Shown piece by piece: positions 53,365 through 62,131 of a stretch of DNA of 64,000 nucleotides (its first letter is position 1; each line of letters begins with the position of its first letter). The stretch is taken from assembly GCF_007859315.1 (NCBI RefSeq), contig NZ_VOHA01000009.1:62001-126000 (forward strand). The letters run 5' to 3'. The notes beneath the pieces are model-generated. The model was not told where the DNA came from. It saw only the letters and a program-made list of their open reading frames with translations, and did no database searches. A program made the translations under genes and the position numbers. This stretch comes from Reyranella sp. CPCC 100927 (GTDB lineage: Bacteria > Pseudomonadota > Alphaproteobacteria > Reyranellales > Reyranellaceae).

Positions 53365-55056
53365 ATGACAGCACTGCCGTCCTATGATCACGGCACGTCG
53401 ACGACCAAGCTGATCGGCGAGACCATCGGCGTGTTTTTCGACAAGGCAGCCACGCGCTGGCGGGACCGCGATGCCCTGATCGTGCGGCATCAGAACGTAC
53501 GGTGGACGTACGGCGAGCTGGCGCGGCGGGTCGATGACCTGGCCGCCGGCCTGCTGGCGCTGGGCCTGGAGCCGGGCGATCGCATCGGCATCTGGTCGCA
53601 GAACAACGCCGAATGGGTCCTGACCCAGCTCGCCACCGCCAAGGCCGGCCTGATCCTGGTCAACGTCAACCCGGCCTACCGCAAGGCCGAAATCGAGTAC
53701 GCGCTGAACAAGGTGGCCTGCAAGGCGCTGATCACCTCGCCGGCGCTGAAGACCAGCGACTATATCGCGATCCTGAACGACCTGATGCCGGAGATCGCGA
53801 CATCGGCGCCCGGCAAGCTCAAGGCCAAGGCGGCACCGGAGCTGCGCACGGTGATCCGGCTGGGCACCGACAAGACGCCCGGCATGATGAACTTCGACGA
53901 GATATCGGCGCTGGGCGGCAACGCCGAGCGCAGCCGGTTGGTCGAGCTGGCCGACCGCCTGCAGTTCGACGACCCCATCAACATCCAGTTCACGTCGGGC
54001 ACGACGGGGTTCCCCAAGGGCGCCACGCTCAGCCACCACAACATCCTCAACAACGGCTATTTCATCGGCGAGGCGATGCGGCTGACGCCGGAGGATCGCC
54101 TGTGCATTCCGGTGCCGCTCTATCATTGCTTCGGCATGGTGCTGGGCAACCTGGCCTGCATCACCCACGGCGCGGCGATGATCTACCCGGCCGAGGCCTT
54201 CGAGCCGCTGGCCGTGCTGCAGACCGTGCAGGAGGAGCGCTGCACGGCCTTGCACGGTGTGCCCACGATGTTCATCGCCGCGCTCGATCATCCCGCGTTC
54301 AAGACGTTCGATCTCTCGAGCCTGCGCACCGGCATCATGGCGGGCTCGCCCTGTCCGATCGAGGTGATGAAGCGCGTGGTGGCGGAGATGAACATGCAGC
54401 AGGTGACGATCGCCTACGGCATGACCGAGACATCGCCGGTCTCGACGCAAAGCTCGACCGACGATCCGCTGGAGCGGCGCGTGGCGACGGTAGGCCGGGT
54501 GCAGCCGCATATCGAGATCAAGATCGTCGACACCGACGGCCGCATCGTGCCGCGTGGCACCACGGGCGAGTTCTGCACCCGCGGCTATTCGGTGATGACC
54601 GGCTACTGGAACGACGTGGAGAAGACCCGGGAGGCGATCGACGGCGGCCGCTGGATGCACACCGGCGATCTCGCCACCATGGACGACGAGGGCTACGTCA
54701 ACATCGTCGGCCGCCTGAAGGACATGGTGATCCGCGGCGGCGAGAACGTCTATCCGCGCGAGATCGAAGAGTTCCTGTACCGCCACCCCAAGGTGCAGGA
54801 CGTGCAGGTGATCGGCGTGCCCGACGTCAAGTATGGTGAGGAGATCTGCGCCTGGGTGAAGCTGCGCGAGGGCCAGTCGGCGACCGCTGAGGAAATTCGC
54901 GCGTTCTGCAGAGGGCAGATCGCGCACTACAAGATCCCGCGCTATGTCCGCTTCGTCGACGAGTTCCCCATGACCATCACCGGCAAGATCCAGAAGTTCG
55001 TGATGCGCGAGCAGACGATCAAGGCGCTGGAACTGAAGGAACAGAAGACCGCGTGA
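53365..55056 (+). CDS. AMP-binding fatty-acyl-CoA ligase
   Basis: The 563-residue adenylate-forming enzyme has the P-loop-like [20 protein letters not shown], the [15 protein letters not shown] motif, [20 protein letters not shown] and the C-terminal [15 protein letters not shown] lysine segment. It activates a carboxylic acid with ATP and CoA. The family type is that of medium- to long-chain acyl-CoA ligases. GGGAGG lies about 9 bases before the ATG at 53365. It stands alone, with a strong palindrome after the stop. Confidence 0.94.
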   Translation: MTALPSYDHGTSTTKLIGETIGVFFDKAATRWRDRDALIVRHQNVRWTYGELARRVDDLAAGLLALGLEPGDRIGIWSQNNAEWVLTQLATAKAGLILVNVNPAYRKAEIEYALNKVACKALITSPALKTSDYIAILNDLMPEIATSAPGKLKAKAAPELRTVIRLGTDKTPGMMNFDEISALGGNAERSRLVELADRLQFDDPINIQFTSGTTGFPKGATLSHHNILNNGYFIGEAMRLTPEDRLCIPVPLYHCFGMVLGNLACITHGAAMIYPAEAFEPLAVLQTVQEERCTALHGVPTMFIAALDHPAFKTFDLSSLRTGIMAGSPCPIEVMKRVVAEMNMQQVTIAYGMTETSPVSTQSSTDDPLERRVATVGRVQPHIEIKIVDTDGRIVPRGTTGEFCTRGYSVMTGYWNDVEKTREAIDGGRWMHTGDLATMDDEGYVNIVGRLKDMVIRGGENVYPREIEEFLYRHPKVQDVQVIGVPDVKYGEEICAWVKLREGQSATAEEIRAFCRGQIAHYKIPRYVRFVDEFPMTITGKIQKFVMREQTIKALELKEQKTA

Positions 55057-55109
55057 TCGCGGCGAGCCGCGCAACGCGGCTCTGGTCAGGGCGATCGCAT
55101 ACGGTTCAA

Positions 55110-55138
55110 GGGGGCGCGCCACGCCGTGGCGCGCCCCC
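55110..55138. terminator. GGGGGCGCGCCACG palindrome after the acyl-CoA ligase
   Basis: GGGGGCGCGCCACG and CGTGGCGCGCCCCC form a perfect 14-bp stem with a one-base loop, 53 bp after the ligase stop. It is related to the 36-bp inverted repeat at 33463. In the rest of the 309-bp gap (to 55365) nothing recognisable was seen. Confidence 0.6.
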
Positions 55139-55365
55139 AACGTTTGAGGTGCCGCCCAGACCGGGAAGCGCGCCGTCTCAAAGAAATTCTTATAGCCTCG
55201 ATTTGAAGAGCCAATGGGCCTTCATGAGCCTTTTTGCAGTTGCACCGGAATACTTCGGCGCTTCTTGCGTCTGTTCACCAGGGATGGGTCATCAGCACGG
55301 TCGCCGACCTTCCCCCGCACAGCGTTGTTGGACCTCGTTGAATCCCTTCGGAATCGGAGTCCACA

Positions 55366-56181
55366 ATGGACCTTGCCTTTCACAACTTCACCATCAATCC
55401 CGTCGGCCTCGCCGGTACGGCAGCACGGCAGTACATCGCCCAGGTGCACGAGCATTTGCGCTGGATCCATCGCACCACCAGCGGCCGGATCCTGCTGAAT
55501 GTCATTCGCCGCCCGACTTTTCCCGTCGAGATCCGCCCCTACGCGGGAGCCGACTGCAATGCCATGGGCGGCGGTGAGTTCAAGACTCCCGGCAACCTGT
55601 CGGGCTTCGTCGAATACTCGCCCGGAACGTTTTCGCGGCACGGCGCCTGCAGCGCCCTGCCGGCAGGCCAGGATCGTGGACGCATCTGGGACGAGATCCT
55701 GTTCCACGAACTGGTGCACGTGTTCAGGAACGCGACCCGCAAGTGGGATGCGGCGACGCCGCTGTCCTTTGCGATGCGTCACTACAACAACAACGAAGAA
55801 TTCATCGCCGTGCTGTGCACGAACATCTACGTGTCGGACCGCACGAACCGCATCAAGAGCGGCCTGCGCAAGGGCCACATCGATTACTCCGCCATGGATC
55901 CGCTCGATGCCACGCGATTCGGACTCTTCCTGAGTTCGAGGAACGCCTTCGCCCTGGTCAAGAAGTTCTGCGACGACAACCCGATCTTCACCAAGGCGCT
56001 GAGCGACAAGCTGCCGGACATCGTCTACAACCCGATCGCCGACTACTATCGCTACCCGAAGTTCTGCGAGGCCCTGTCGGTCTTCGGTGCCATGAAGGAC
56101 CGGATGGCGCTGTCGAAGTCGCTCACGTCGCTGGGCGTGCCCAAGCCCTTCGTCGATTGGATCGTGTCGGCGGTCATGTGA
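55366..56181 (+). CDS. Putative zinc metallopeptidase, M91/NleD-like
   Basis: The 271-residue protein begins MDLAFHNFTINPVGLAGTAA. A zinc motif is at residues 114-118, in RIWDEILFHELVHVFRNATR, followed 27 residues later by YNNNEEFIAVLCTNIYVSD, where Glu144/145 could be the third ligand. The HELxH plus EE arrangement and the total length resemble peptidase family M91 (NleD-type effectors, which cleave host MAP kinases). No secretion signal is visible. It lies 102 bp upstream of a K+ channel gene on the same strand. No secretion system is in the window, so an effector role is only a suggestion. Confidence 0.7.
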   Translation: MDLAFHNFTINPVGLAGTAARQYIAQVHEHLRWIHRTTSGRILLNVIRRPTFPVEIRPYAGADCNAMGGGEFKTPGNLSGFVEYSPGTFSRHGACSALPAGQDRGRIWDEILFHELVHVFRNATRKWDAATPLSFAMRHYNNNEEFIAVLCTNIYVSDRTNRIKSGLRKGHIDYSAMDPLDATRFGLFLSSRNAFALVKKFCDDNPIFTKALSDKLPDIVYNPIADYYRYPKFCEALSVFGAMKDRMALSKSLTSLGVPKPFVDWIVSAVM

Positions 56182-56282
56182 GGGCGGGCTTCCCTGCTTC
56201 CCTTGTTTCCGTTCACCCGCCGAGCCCGTATCATCGGGTACCCCGGCGCAGACCGGGCAAGGGAAGAAAAGCAGGGGCAGTC

Positions 56283-56654
56283 ATGAAGAAGCTCATCGAC
56301 GCGACGGATACGTTCAAGGAGCTCGGCGCGATCTATCTCGGCGTCGTTTCGCTGGCGGCCGTGGTCTATCACATGGCGGAAGGAAAGCCGCTCCAGGAAG
56401 CGTTCTGGTGGGCCTTCGTCACGGCAACCACGGTGGGCTACGGCGATATGTATCCCGTGACCTGGGTCGGCAAGATCGCCGCCATCCTGCTCATGCACGT
56501 CGTGCCGTTGTTCGTGCTGCCGCTGATCGTCGCCCGGTTGCTGAACAAGGTGCTGGTCGACCGGCACGAGTTCAGCCATGAGGAGCAGGAAGCGATCAAG
56601 CGCGACCTGGACGCCATCAAGCAGGCACTGGGCGTGAAAACGCCGGTTGCGTAG
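56283..56654 (+). CDS. Two-helix potassium channel (Ion_trans_2)
   Basis: The 123-residue protein has TM1 at about 11-30, the pore helix EAFWWAFVTATTVGYGDMYP with the TVGYGD selectivity filter, and TM2 at about 60-88 (KIAAILLMHVVPLFVLPLIV). A charged coiled coil, HEEQEAIKRDLDAIKQALG, ends the chain and could tetramerise. No regulatory domain is fused. It follows the M91-like gene. Confidence 0.92.
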   Translation: MKKLIDATDTFKELGAIYLGVVSLAAVVYHMAEGKPLQEAFWWAFVTATTVGYGDMYPVTWVGKIAAILLMHVVPLFVLPLIVARLLNKVLVDRHEFSHEEQEAIKRDLDAIKQALGVKTPVA

Positions 56655-56718
56655 AGCGGTTCGTACGTTGATCGGCTGATCGTCGTCCTGACAGCCTGTG
56701 ATTTTTTGAGCCCACGCC

Positions 56719-56805
56719 TGTCATCCCGAGCGTAGCGAGGGATCTTTTCGGCCGCGAACGGCGCGAAAAACTGCTGAAAGCTTCCTCGCTACGCTCGGAA
56801 TGACA
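56719..56805. repeat. TGTCATCCCGAGC palindromic repeat, copy 6
   Basis: TGTCATCCCGAGCGTAGCGA and CTCGCTACGCTCGGAATGACA lie after the K+ channel gene and before the convergent deformylase-like gene. Confidence 0.88.
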
Positions 56806-56829
56806 GCGCGCGGCAATAAGATCACAGCC

Positions 56830-56946
56830 TCTGAGCGGAGCGAAGGACCTTGCGGCGGATCACTCAAAGAATCGGGCCATGGTGATCATCAGTGCCGATA
56901 GCGCCGATGCCAGCACCGCAAGATCCTTCGCTGCGCTCAGGATGAC
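56830..56946. repeat. CTGAGCGGAGCGAAGGACCTTGC palindromic repeat
   Basis: CTGAGCGGAGCGAAGGACC on the left faces GATCCTTCGCTGCGCTCAGG on the right. It overlaps the last codons of the deformylase-like gene, giving it the terminal SPSS and its stop codon. Relatives occur within imuB (about 6882-6909). Confidence 0.75.
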
Positions 56947-57479
56947 GGTGAACCGCTTCCATTAAGACGTGACTCACTCCAGGTACCAAGCCCGCGCTTG
57001 GCGTATCGCTTGGTGAGCCGGTCCCGCTTCAGGCGGGAGAGCCGGTAGATCCAGAAAATGCCGTCGAGCTGGTCGATCTCGTGCTGCAGGCATACGGCCA
57101 GCAGGCCATCGGCTTCCTCGGTCCGCGCCGCACCGCCGATGTCCTGGTAGTGCACGCGCACCCGCGCCGGCCGTTCGACGTCCTCGGTGATGCCCGGCAT
57201 GGAGACGCTTCCTTCCGCGTGCCGCGCCGTTTCGGCCGACGTCCAGACGATTGCCGGGTTCACGTAGGTGCGCCCGCCCGCGGTGTCGTCGAGGGCGATC
57301 ACGGTCACGCGCTGCAGTACGCCGATATGGGGTGCGGTGATGCCGATCCCGGGTGCGGCGCGCATCGTCTCCAGCAGGTCGTCGGCCAGCGCGCGCAGGC
57401 CGTCGCCGAAATCCGTCACCGGCGCGGCGGCCAGGCGCAGGCGGGGATCGGGAAACCGCAGGATCGGCTGTACGGCCAT
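56937..57479 (-). CDS. Peptide-deformylase-like protein with altered metal site
   Basis: The 180-residue protein has the deformylase fold pattern. Motif 1 is GIGITAPH (residues 44-51; the family has a Gln at the last position), motif 2 is EGSVS (89-93; the family has EGCLS, with the metal-binding Cys) and motif 3 is HEIDQ (133-137; the family has HEIDH). Thus Cys and one His of the three metal ligands are replaced. It is unlikely to bind the usual Fe/Zn and may be inactive or have another role. The C-terminal tail (SESRLNGSGSPSS) runs into a repeat. It lies upstream of no operon partner; the amidohydrolase gene ends 17 bp before its start on the same strand. Confidence 0.85.
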   Translation of the reverse strand: MAVQPILRFPDPRLRLAAAPVTDFGDGLRALADDLLETMRAAPGIGITAPHIGVLQRVTVIALDDTAGGRTYVNPAIVWTSAETARHAEGSVSMPGITEDVERPARVRVHYQDIGGAARTEEADGLLAVCLQHEIDQLDGIFWIYRLSRLKRDRLTKRYAKRGLGTWSESRLNGSGSPSS

Positions 57480-57496
57480 CGGCGCCAGCGCGGCAT

Positions 57497-58633
57497 CTAC
57501 TGCAGGCGGTAAAGTCTGGCCGCGGTGTCGCGAACGATCTTGCGGCGCGTCGCCTCGGGCAGATGGCTGAGTTCGCGGGTGATGAATTCCTGCGAGTCGG
57601 GCCAGATCCCGTCGGGATGCGGGAAGTCGTTACCCCACATCACGTTGTCGATGCCCAGATCGTCGATCAGCTTGATGCCGATCGGATCGGTCTGGTACGT
57701 CGCGTAGCATTGCCGGTGCCAGTAGTCGCTGGGCTTCATCTTCAGTTCGAGATCCTTGAACTGGTCCTCCCACTCCAGATCCATGTGCTGCAGCACATAG
57801 GGAATCCAGCCCAGGCCGGCCTCGCCGATCACCACCTTCAGGTTCGGATAGCGCTCCAGCGCGCCGCTGTAGATCAGCTGCATCAGCATGTAGCTCATAT
57901 GCATCTGGAAGCCGGTGATGTGCACGGCAAAGGCGCGGCGCGCGATCTTGCGCGTCATCTTGGTGTAGTCGGGCGAGCGGCCGCCAATGGTATGGAAATG
58001 CACGGGCAGGCCGGTCTCGTGCGCGATGCGCCACAGCGGCTCGTAGACCTCGTCGAACAGCGGGATCATGTCGGGCCGGTTGGCGACGTCGATGCCGCGC
58101 ACGCCGCGGTCGGCGGCGCGCTTCACCTCGGCCACCGCCGCATCGATGTCGTGGCTGGGGATGTTGGCTAGCCCGATCAGGCGGTCGGGATGGCTGCGGC
58201 AGAAATCGTGCAGCCAGTCGTTGTAGATGCGCAGCATCTCGACGGCGGCCTCGCCGTCATTCAGCCGGCCGCTGGAGCCCAGCACGCCGTACAGCACTTC
58301 GGCCTGCACGCCGTCGCGGTCCTGGTCCTGCAGCCGCAGCGCCGGGTCGGTCAGGCGGCGAATGCCCTTCCTGCCGTCATCGTAGAGACCGGTCGATGCC
58401 ATGCGGTCGGAGCGATGGATGACGCCCGGCTCGTACTTTCGCCCGGCCGATCCCATGCCGTTCACCAGGCCGAAGCGGGCACCGTTGCGGCTGACCCAGT
58501 GCGGACCGTCCAGGCCCTCCTCGACATAGGGCATGCGGTCGCGAAACCTCGCCGAGGCGTTGGCGGTGAAGAGATCGGGCGGCAGCCAGATGAGATCGAT
58601 ATGTCCGTCGGCCGAAATGACATCGTACTGCAT
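57497..58633 (-). CDS. Amidohydrolase-2 family metal-dependent hydrolase/decarboxylase
   Basis: The 378-residue protein begins MQYDVISADGHIDLIWLPPD, with the ADGHID metal motif. Further signatures are GLPVHFHTIGGRSPDY, VVIGEAGLGWIPYVLQHMDL and NVMWGNDFPHPDGIWPDSQE. This is the ACMSD-like/amidohydrolase_2 family (decarboxylases and hydrolases of aromatic-pathway intermediates). The 3' neighbour on the same strand, 17 bp away, is the deformylase-like gene, so the two may form an operon. Confidence 0.92.
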   Translation of the reverse strand: MQYDVISADGHIDLIWLPPDLFTANASARFRDRMPYVEEGLDGPHWVSRNGARFGLVNGMGSAGRKYEPGVIHRSDRMASTGLYDDGRKGIRRLTDPALRLQDQDRDGVQAEVLYGVLGSSGRLNDGEAAVEMLRIYNDWLHDFCRSHPDRLIGLANIPSHDIDAAVAEVKRAADRGVRGIDVANRPDMIPLFDEVYEPLWRIAHETGLPVHFHTIGGRSPDYTKMTRKIARRAFAVHITGFQMHMSYMLMQLIYSGALERYPNLKVVIGEAGLGWIPYVLQHMDLEWEDQFKDLELKMKPSDYWHRQCYATYQTDPIGIKLIDDLGIDNVMWGNDFPHPDGIWPDSQEFITRELSHLPEATRRKIVRDTAARLYRLQ

Positions 58634-58751
58634 GGGGCTTGGCTCCGATGTGCCGGTATCCCTGGTCTAGTCGACGGCCCGTTTGAGGAGGATACTCAGT
58701 GTAGCATGGGACGTATGTAACGTGCCTGTGGCACAGGCAGGATGGTCGTTC

Positions 58752-59519
58752 ATGGCAACGGAAACACGCTCGCCGCGACTGGCGGTGCTGATCGATGCGG
58801 ACAATGCGTCGCCCCGCATCGCCGACGGATTGTTCGAGGAGGTCGCCAAGCTGGGCGAAGCCAGCGTGCGGCGCATCTACGGTGATTTCTCGGGCCCGCG
58901 TTTGAAGGCGTGGGCCGAGATTCTCGCCAAGCACGCCATCATCCCGCAGCAACAATTCGCCTACACGACGGGCAAGAACGCATCCGACATCACGCTGGTG
59001 ATCGACGCCATGGACCTTCTGCACAGCGGCCGCTTCGACGGCTTCTGCCTGGTGTCGTCGGACAGCGATTTCACCCGGCTGGCGGCGCGCATCCGCGAGC
59101 ACGGCATCGATGTCTTCGGCTTCGGCGAGCAGAAGACTCCGGAGAGTTTCCGCCAGGCCTGTCGCCGGTTCATCTATACCGAGAATCTGCTGCCCGGCGC
59201 CCCGGCGCCGGGGCAGGACGTGGCGGCGCCGGCCAGCGCGTTGGAACGGCCGACCGCGGCTGTTCCCATCCTGACGCGGGTCATCGCGCAAATGGATGCC
59301 GAGGACGGGTGGGTCGATCTCGGGACCGTCGGCCGCCGGCTGTTCAATCTGGCGCCCGACTTCGATCCGAGGACGTACGGCTACGGCAAGCTGAGCGACC
59401 TGGTGCGCGGCACCGATGCGTTCGACGTCGATCAACCCAAGGGTCGGGGCATGCGCATTCGCATCAAGGCAACGCAACAAACCGGTCGCCGGCGCAGCAG
59501 AACGTCATCGCCGGCGTGA
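58752..59519 (+). CDS. NYN-domain protein with OST-HTH/LOTUS domain (LabA/DUF88 type)
   Basis: The 255-residue protein has the NYN nuclease pattern: RLAVLIDADNASPRIADGLF, GKNASDITLVIDAMDLLHSG and DGFCLVSSDSDFTRLAARIR, with four acidic residues for metal binding. The C-terminal part (LTRVIAQMDAEDGWVDLGTV, then YGYGKLSDLVRGTDAFDVDQ) is an OST-HTH/LOTUS RNA-binding domain. It is probably an RNase acting on structured RNA. The start at 58752 is chosen as the family N-terminus. Confidence 0.9.
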   Translation: MATETRSPRLAVLIDADNASPRIADGLFEEVAKLGEASVRRIYGDFSGPRLKAWAEILAKHAIIPQQQFAYTTGKNASDITLVIDAMDLLHSGRFDGFCLVSSDSDFTRLAARIREHGIDVFGFGEQKTPESFRQACRRFIYTENLLPGAPAPGQDVAAPASALERPTAAVPILTRVIAQMDAEDGWVDLGTVGRRLFNLAPDFDPRTYGYGKLSDLVRGTDAFDVDQPKGRGMRIRIKATQQTGRRRSRTSSPA

Positions 59520-59628
59520 CATCGGCATGACCACCGATCGAATCATGGGCGTTTCGCGGCGCTTTCCTGGACGTCAGACGATCGGCCTCGCAGCCTCGTA
59601 GCCCGATCATCGATGCGGGGGGAGTGCT

Positions 59629-62115
59629 GTGGCTGCAGGCGATTCACCCGACGAAGCCCTGCCGCACCCGTCACCACTGAAGGCGGGTGCGCGGATCAGA
59701 CAGTATCGCATCGGCAAGCTTCTGCGGCGCGATGCGCTGGGCATCACCTACGCTTGCCGGGACATGGCGCTAGAGCGCGATGTTGCCATCACGGAATATC
59801 TGCCCTCGGGTGTCGCCGTCCGTGACGGCGATACTGCCGTCGTGCCGTGTCCGACGCGGTGGGCCGAGGACTTTCGTTGGGGTTGCAACCGTTTTCTGGC
59901 CGAAGCTCGAACTCTGAACGAACTGGCGGGAACGCCGGCCATCGTCGGCGTGTACGACGCGCTGGAAGCGCATGGAACGGCCTATGTCGTGACGCATCCC
60001 ATGCGCGGTCAGACGCTGGCCATGCGCCTGGCGCGTTACGGCACGCTGCCGCGCGATGCCGTGGAGCGCCTGCTGCCGCCGCTGCTCGTGGGTCTCGACA
60101 GGGCGCATGCCCGCGACCTGTTGCATCTGAACATCACGCCGTCGACGATCGTGATCGACCGCTGGAATCGGCCGACCCTGATCGATTTCCGGGCCGTAAC
60201 CGCCGCGCTGGCCGCGCGCCGACAGGTCACGGTGGCGCACAGCCCGGGATATGCCGCCGTCGAACTGATCTCCGATGGGCATACCGGGCCGGCCACGGAC
60301 ATCTATGCCCTGGCGGCAACACTCTATCGCTGTGTCACCGCCGCCGCGCCGCCGCCGGTGATCAACCGCCTGACCGAACCGATGGCGCCGGCCGCACAGC
60401 AGGCGATCGGGCGCTATCCGCACGGCTTGCTGGCGGCCATCGACGCCGGCCTGGCGTTCCGATCCGCCGACAGGCCGGCATCGATCGCGGGTTGGCGCCC
60501 CGTGTTCAACACGCGTGCGCCGATACCCGTGCCATCCGATGTGGCGGCGCTGGTCCCGACGGTTGCATCGTCGCCGTCCCCGGCGCTCGATACGGCCGAA
60601 CCGCAGCCCCGGCTGGACGACGGCGCACCGGCCGCCACGACGTGGGCCACACTGACCGGTCGACTATCGTCGATGGCCACGCCCATCGATCTAGGCCCGT
60701 TGCGGGTGAAACTGCGCGCGACACACCGCGGCGCCAGCCGGCGCGTATCGGCGCTCGTGGCGAATGTCAGTGCCGCTCGTTTACATCGTCATTCGCGGAC
60801 AGTGTTGCGTGCGACGTCAACGGCGCTGCGCGATCGGCTGTCATCACTCGTTGCCTATGTTCGTGACGACGGTGGGCGCACCAACGCGCGCATGGCCGTC
60901 GCCGGGCTGGCTGTCCTCGTCGTGACCATGGGGCTTGCCGCCAGCAAGACGTTGCAGCCCGAGCCTGAACCGGATGTGACTCGGCCCGATCGCCCCACCG
61001 TCTCACAGGAAGCGGCGGCTTTGCGGCAGCGGGAGGAAGCCGAAGCCAAAACGCGTCTCGATGCGCAGCGACGTCAGGACGAGGCTGCAGCGCGCGCGGA
61101 GGCCGAAGCCCGGCAGCAGGCGGAAGCTGACGCCCGGGCGCGAGCCGAGGCGGACGCCAGGCGCCAGCATGAAGAGGCGGCGCGCCAGGCGGCTGCGATG
61201 CGCGCGGAGGCCGAGGCCCGGCAGCAGGCGGAAGCTGACGCCAGAGCACGCGCCGAGGCGGCAGCGCAACAGCGTGCTGCCGCGGCAGCAGCGATGCGCG
61301 AACAGGCGGAAGCCGCTGCCAGACGTCAGGCCGAGGATGAAGCGCGCAGGCTGGCAGCGGAGAAGGCAGCGGCTGTCGAACGGCAGCAGCAAGCGGAAGC
61401 GGCTGAACGTGCGCTGGCGCTCACACCACGGGATCGCGGGCGGGTGCAGGTCGCGTTGACGGCACTCGGCTTCGATACCGCCGGTATCGACGAGGTGTTC
61501 GGTCCCCGCACGCGGCAGATGGTCGGGTCATGGCAGAAACGCCAGGGCATGCCGGAGACCGGTTTTCTGACGGCGGCACAGGTCGCCATCCTGGTACGGC
61601 AGGCCGCTGCGGCGGTAGCGCGATACGACGCCGAGGAGACGCGTCCGGCCAGCAATCTGCGGCGCGCGGAACTGGCCGACACGACTGACACCGGACAACG
61701 GCCGGTCACGGCCGCACGTGGGGCCACCAGCGACGTACCCGTGACCGCGGCGCTGGCGCCTGCGCCGAACGCGGATCCCTCGACGCAGTCGGCGGAATAC
61801 AGAGGTTCGCGGCGTATCCCGCTGTATGGCAGCAGCGATCCGCGCATGTACGCGGAGTACACGCTGATCCTGCGTGTCGCCCGCTCCACGGTCAGCGGTG
61901 TTGTCACGCGCTATTGTCCGGCCTGCGCGTCCGACGGCGGCGAGGAGCGCAAGAGCTATTCCTGCGGTGCCGAGGCACTTCGCTTCGGCGGCGGGTTCAG
62001 CCTGCACTGCGATCCCATCTCGGTCTGGGGCGACCTGAAGAGCGCGCGGATCCATCACTCCGCCAATGTGGGTGGCATCCCCATCCCGCTGACGCGGGTG
62101 GACGACGGTGGATGA
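59629..62115 (+). CDS. Predicted membrane pseudokinase with coiled coil and peptidoglycan-binding domain
   Basis: The 828-residue protein starts at GTG (GGGGGGAG 4-5 bases upstream). Residues 25-300 follow the Ser/Thr kinase fold, but the key motifs are changed: the ATP-binding Lys of VAIK is Thr55 (DVAITEYLP), HRD is HLN (166-168, catalytic Asp to Asn), DFG is DFR (186-188), and the Gly-rich loop is degenerate (LLRRDALGITY). The structural Asp of DIYALAATLY is kept. A membrane helix lies at about 421-443, then a long Ala/Glu/Arg coiled coil with a 36-residue tandem repeat (AEAEARQQAEADARARAEA core), a PG_binding_1 domain at about 601-660, and a Cys-rich tail (RYCPACASDGGEERKSYSCG). It likely senses or anchors to the wall from the cytoplasm. 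Confidence 0.85.
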   Translation: MAAGDSPDEALPHPSPLKAGARIRQYRIGKLLRRDALGITYACRDMALERDVAITEYLPSGVAVRDGDTAVVPCPTRWAEDFRWGCNRFLAEARTLNELAGTPAIVGVYDALEAHGTAYVVTHPMRGQTLAMRLARYGTLPRDAVERLLPPLLVGLDRAHARDLLHLNITPSTIVIDRWNRPTLIDFRAVTAALAARRQVTVAHSPGYAAVELISDGHTGPATDIYALAATLYRCVTAAAPPPVINRLTEPMAPAAQQAIGRYPHGLLAAIDAGLAFRSADRPASIAGWRPVFNTRAPIPVPSDVAALVPTVASSPSPALDTAEPQPRLDDGAPAATTWATLTGRLSSMATPIDLGPLRVKLRATHRGASRRVSALVANVSAARLHRHSRTVLRATSTALRDRLSSLVAYVRDDGGRTNARMAVAGLAVLVVTMGLAASKTLQPEPEPDVTRPDRPTVSQEAAALRQREEAEAKTRLDAQRRQDEAAARAEAEARQQAEADARARAEADARRQHEEAARQAAAMRAEAEARQQAEADARARAEAAAQQRAAAAAAMREQAEAAARRQAEDEARRLAAEKAAAVERQQQAEAAERALALTPRDRGRVQVALTALGFDTAGIDEVFGPRTRQMVGSWQKRQGMPETGFLTAAQVAILVRQAAAAVARYDAEETRPASNLRRAELADTTDTGQRPVTAARGATSDVPVTAALAPAPNADPSTQSAEYRGSRRIPLYGSSDPRMYAEYTLILRVARSTVSGVVTRYCPACASDGGEERKSYSCGAEALRFGGGFSLHCDPISVWGDLKSARIHHSANVGGIPIPLTRVDDGG

Positions 62116-62131
62116 AACGCCGTGGTCGCCC

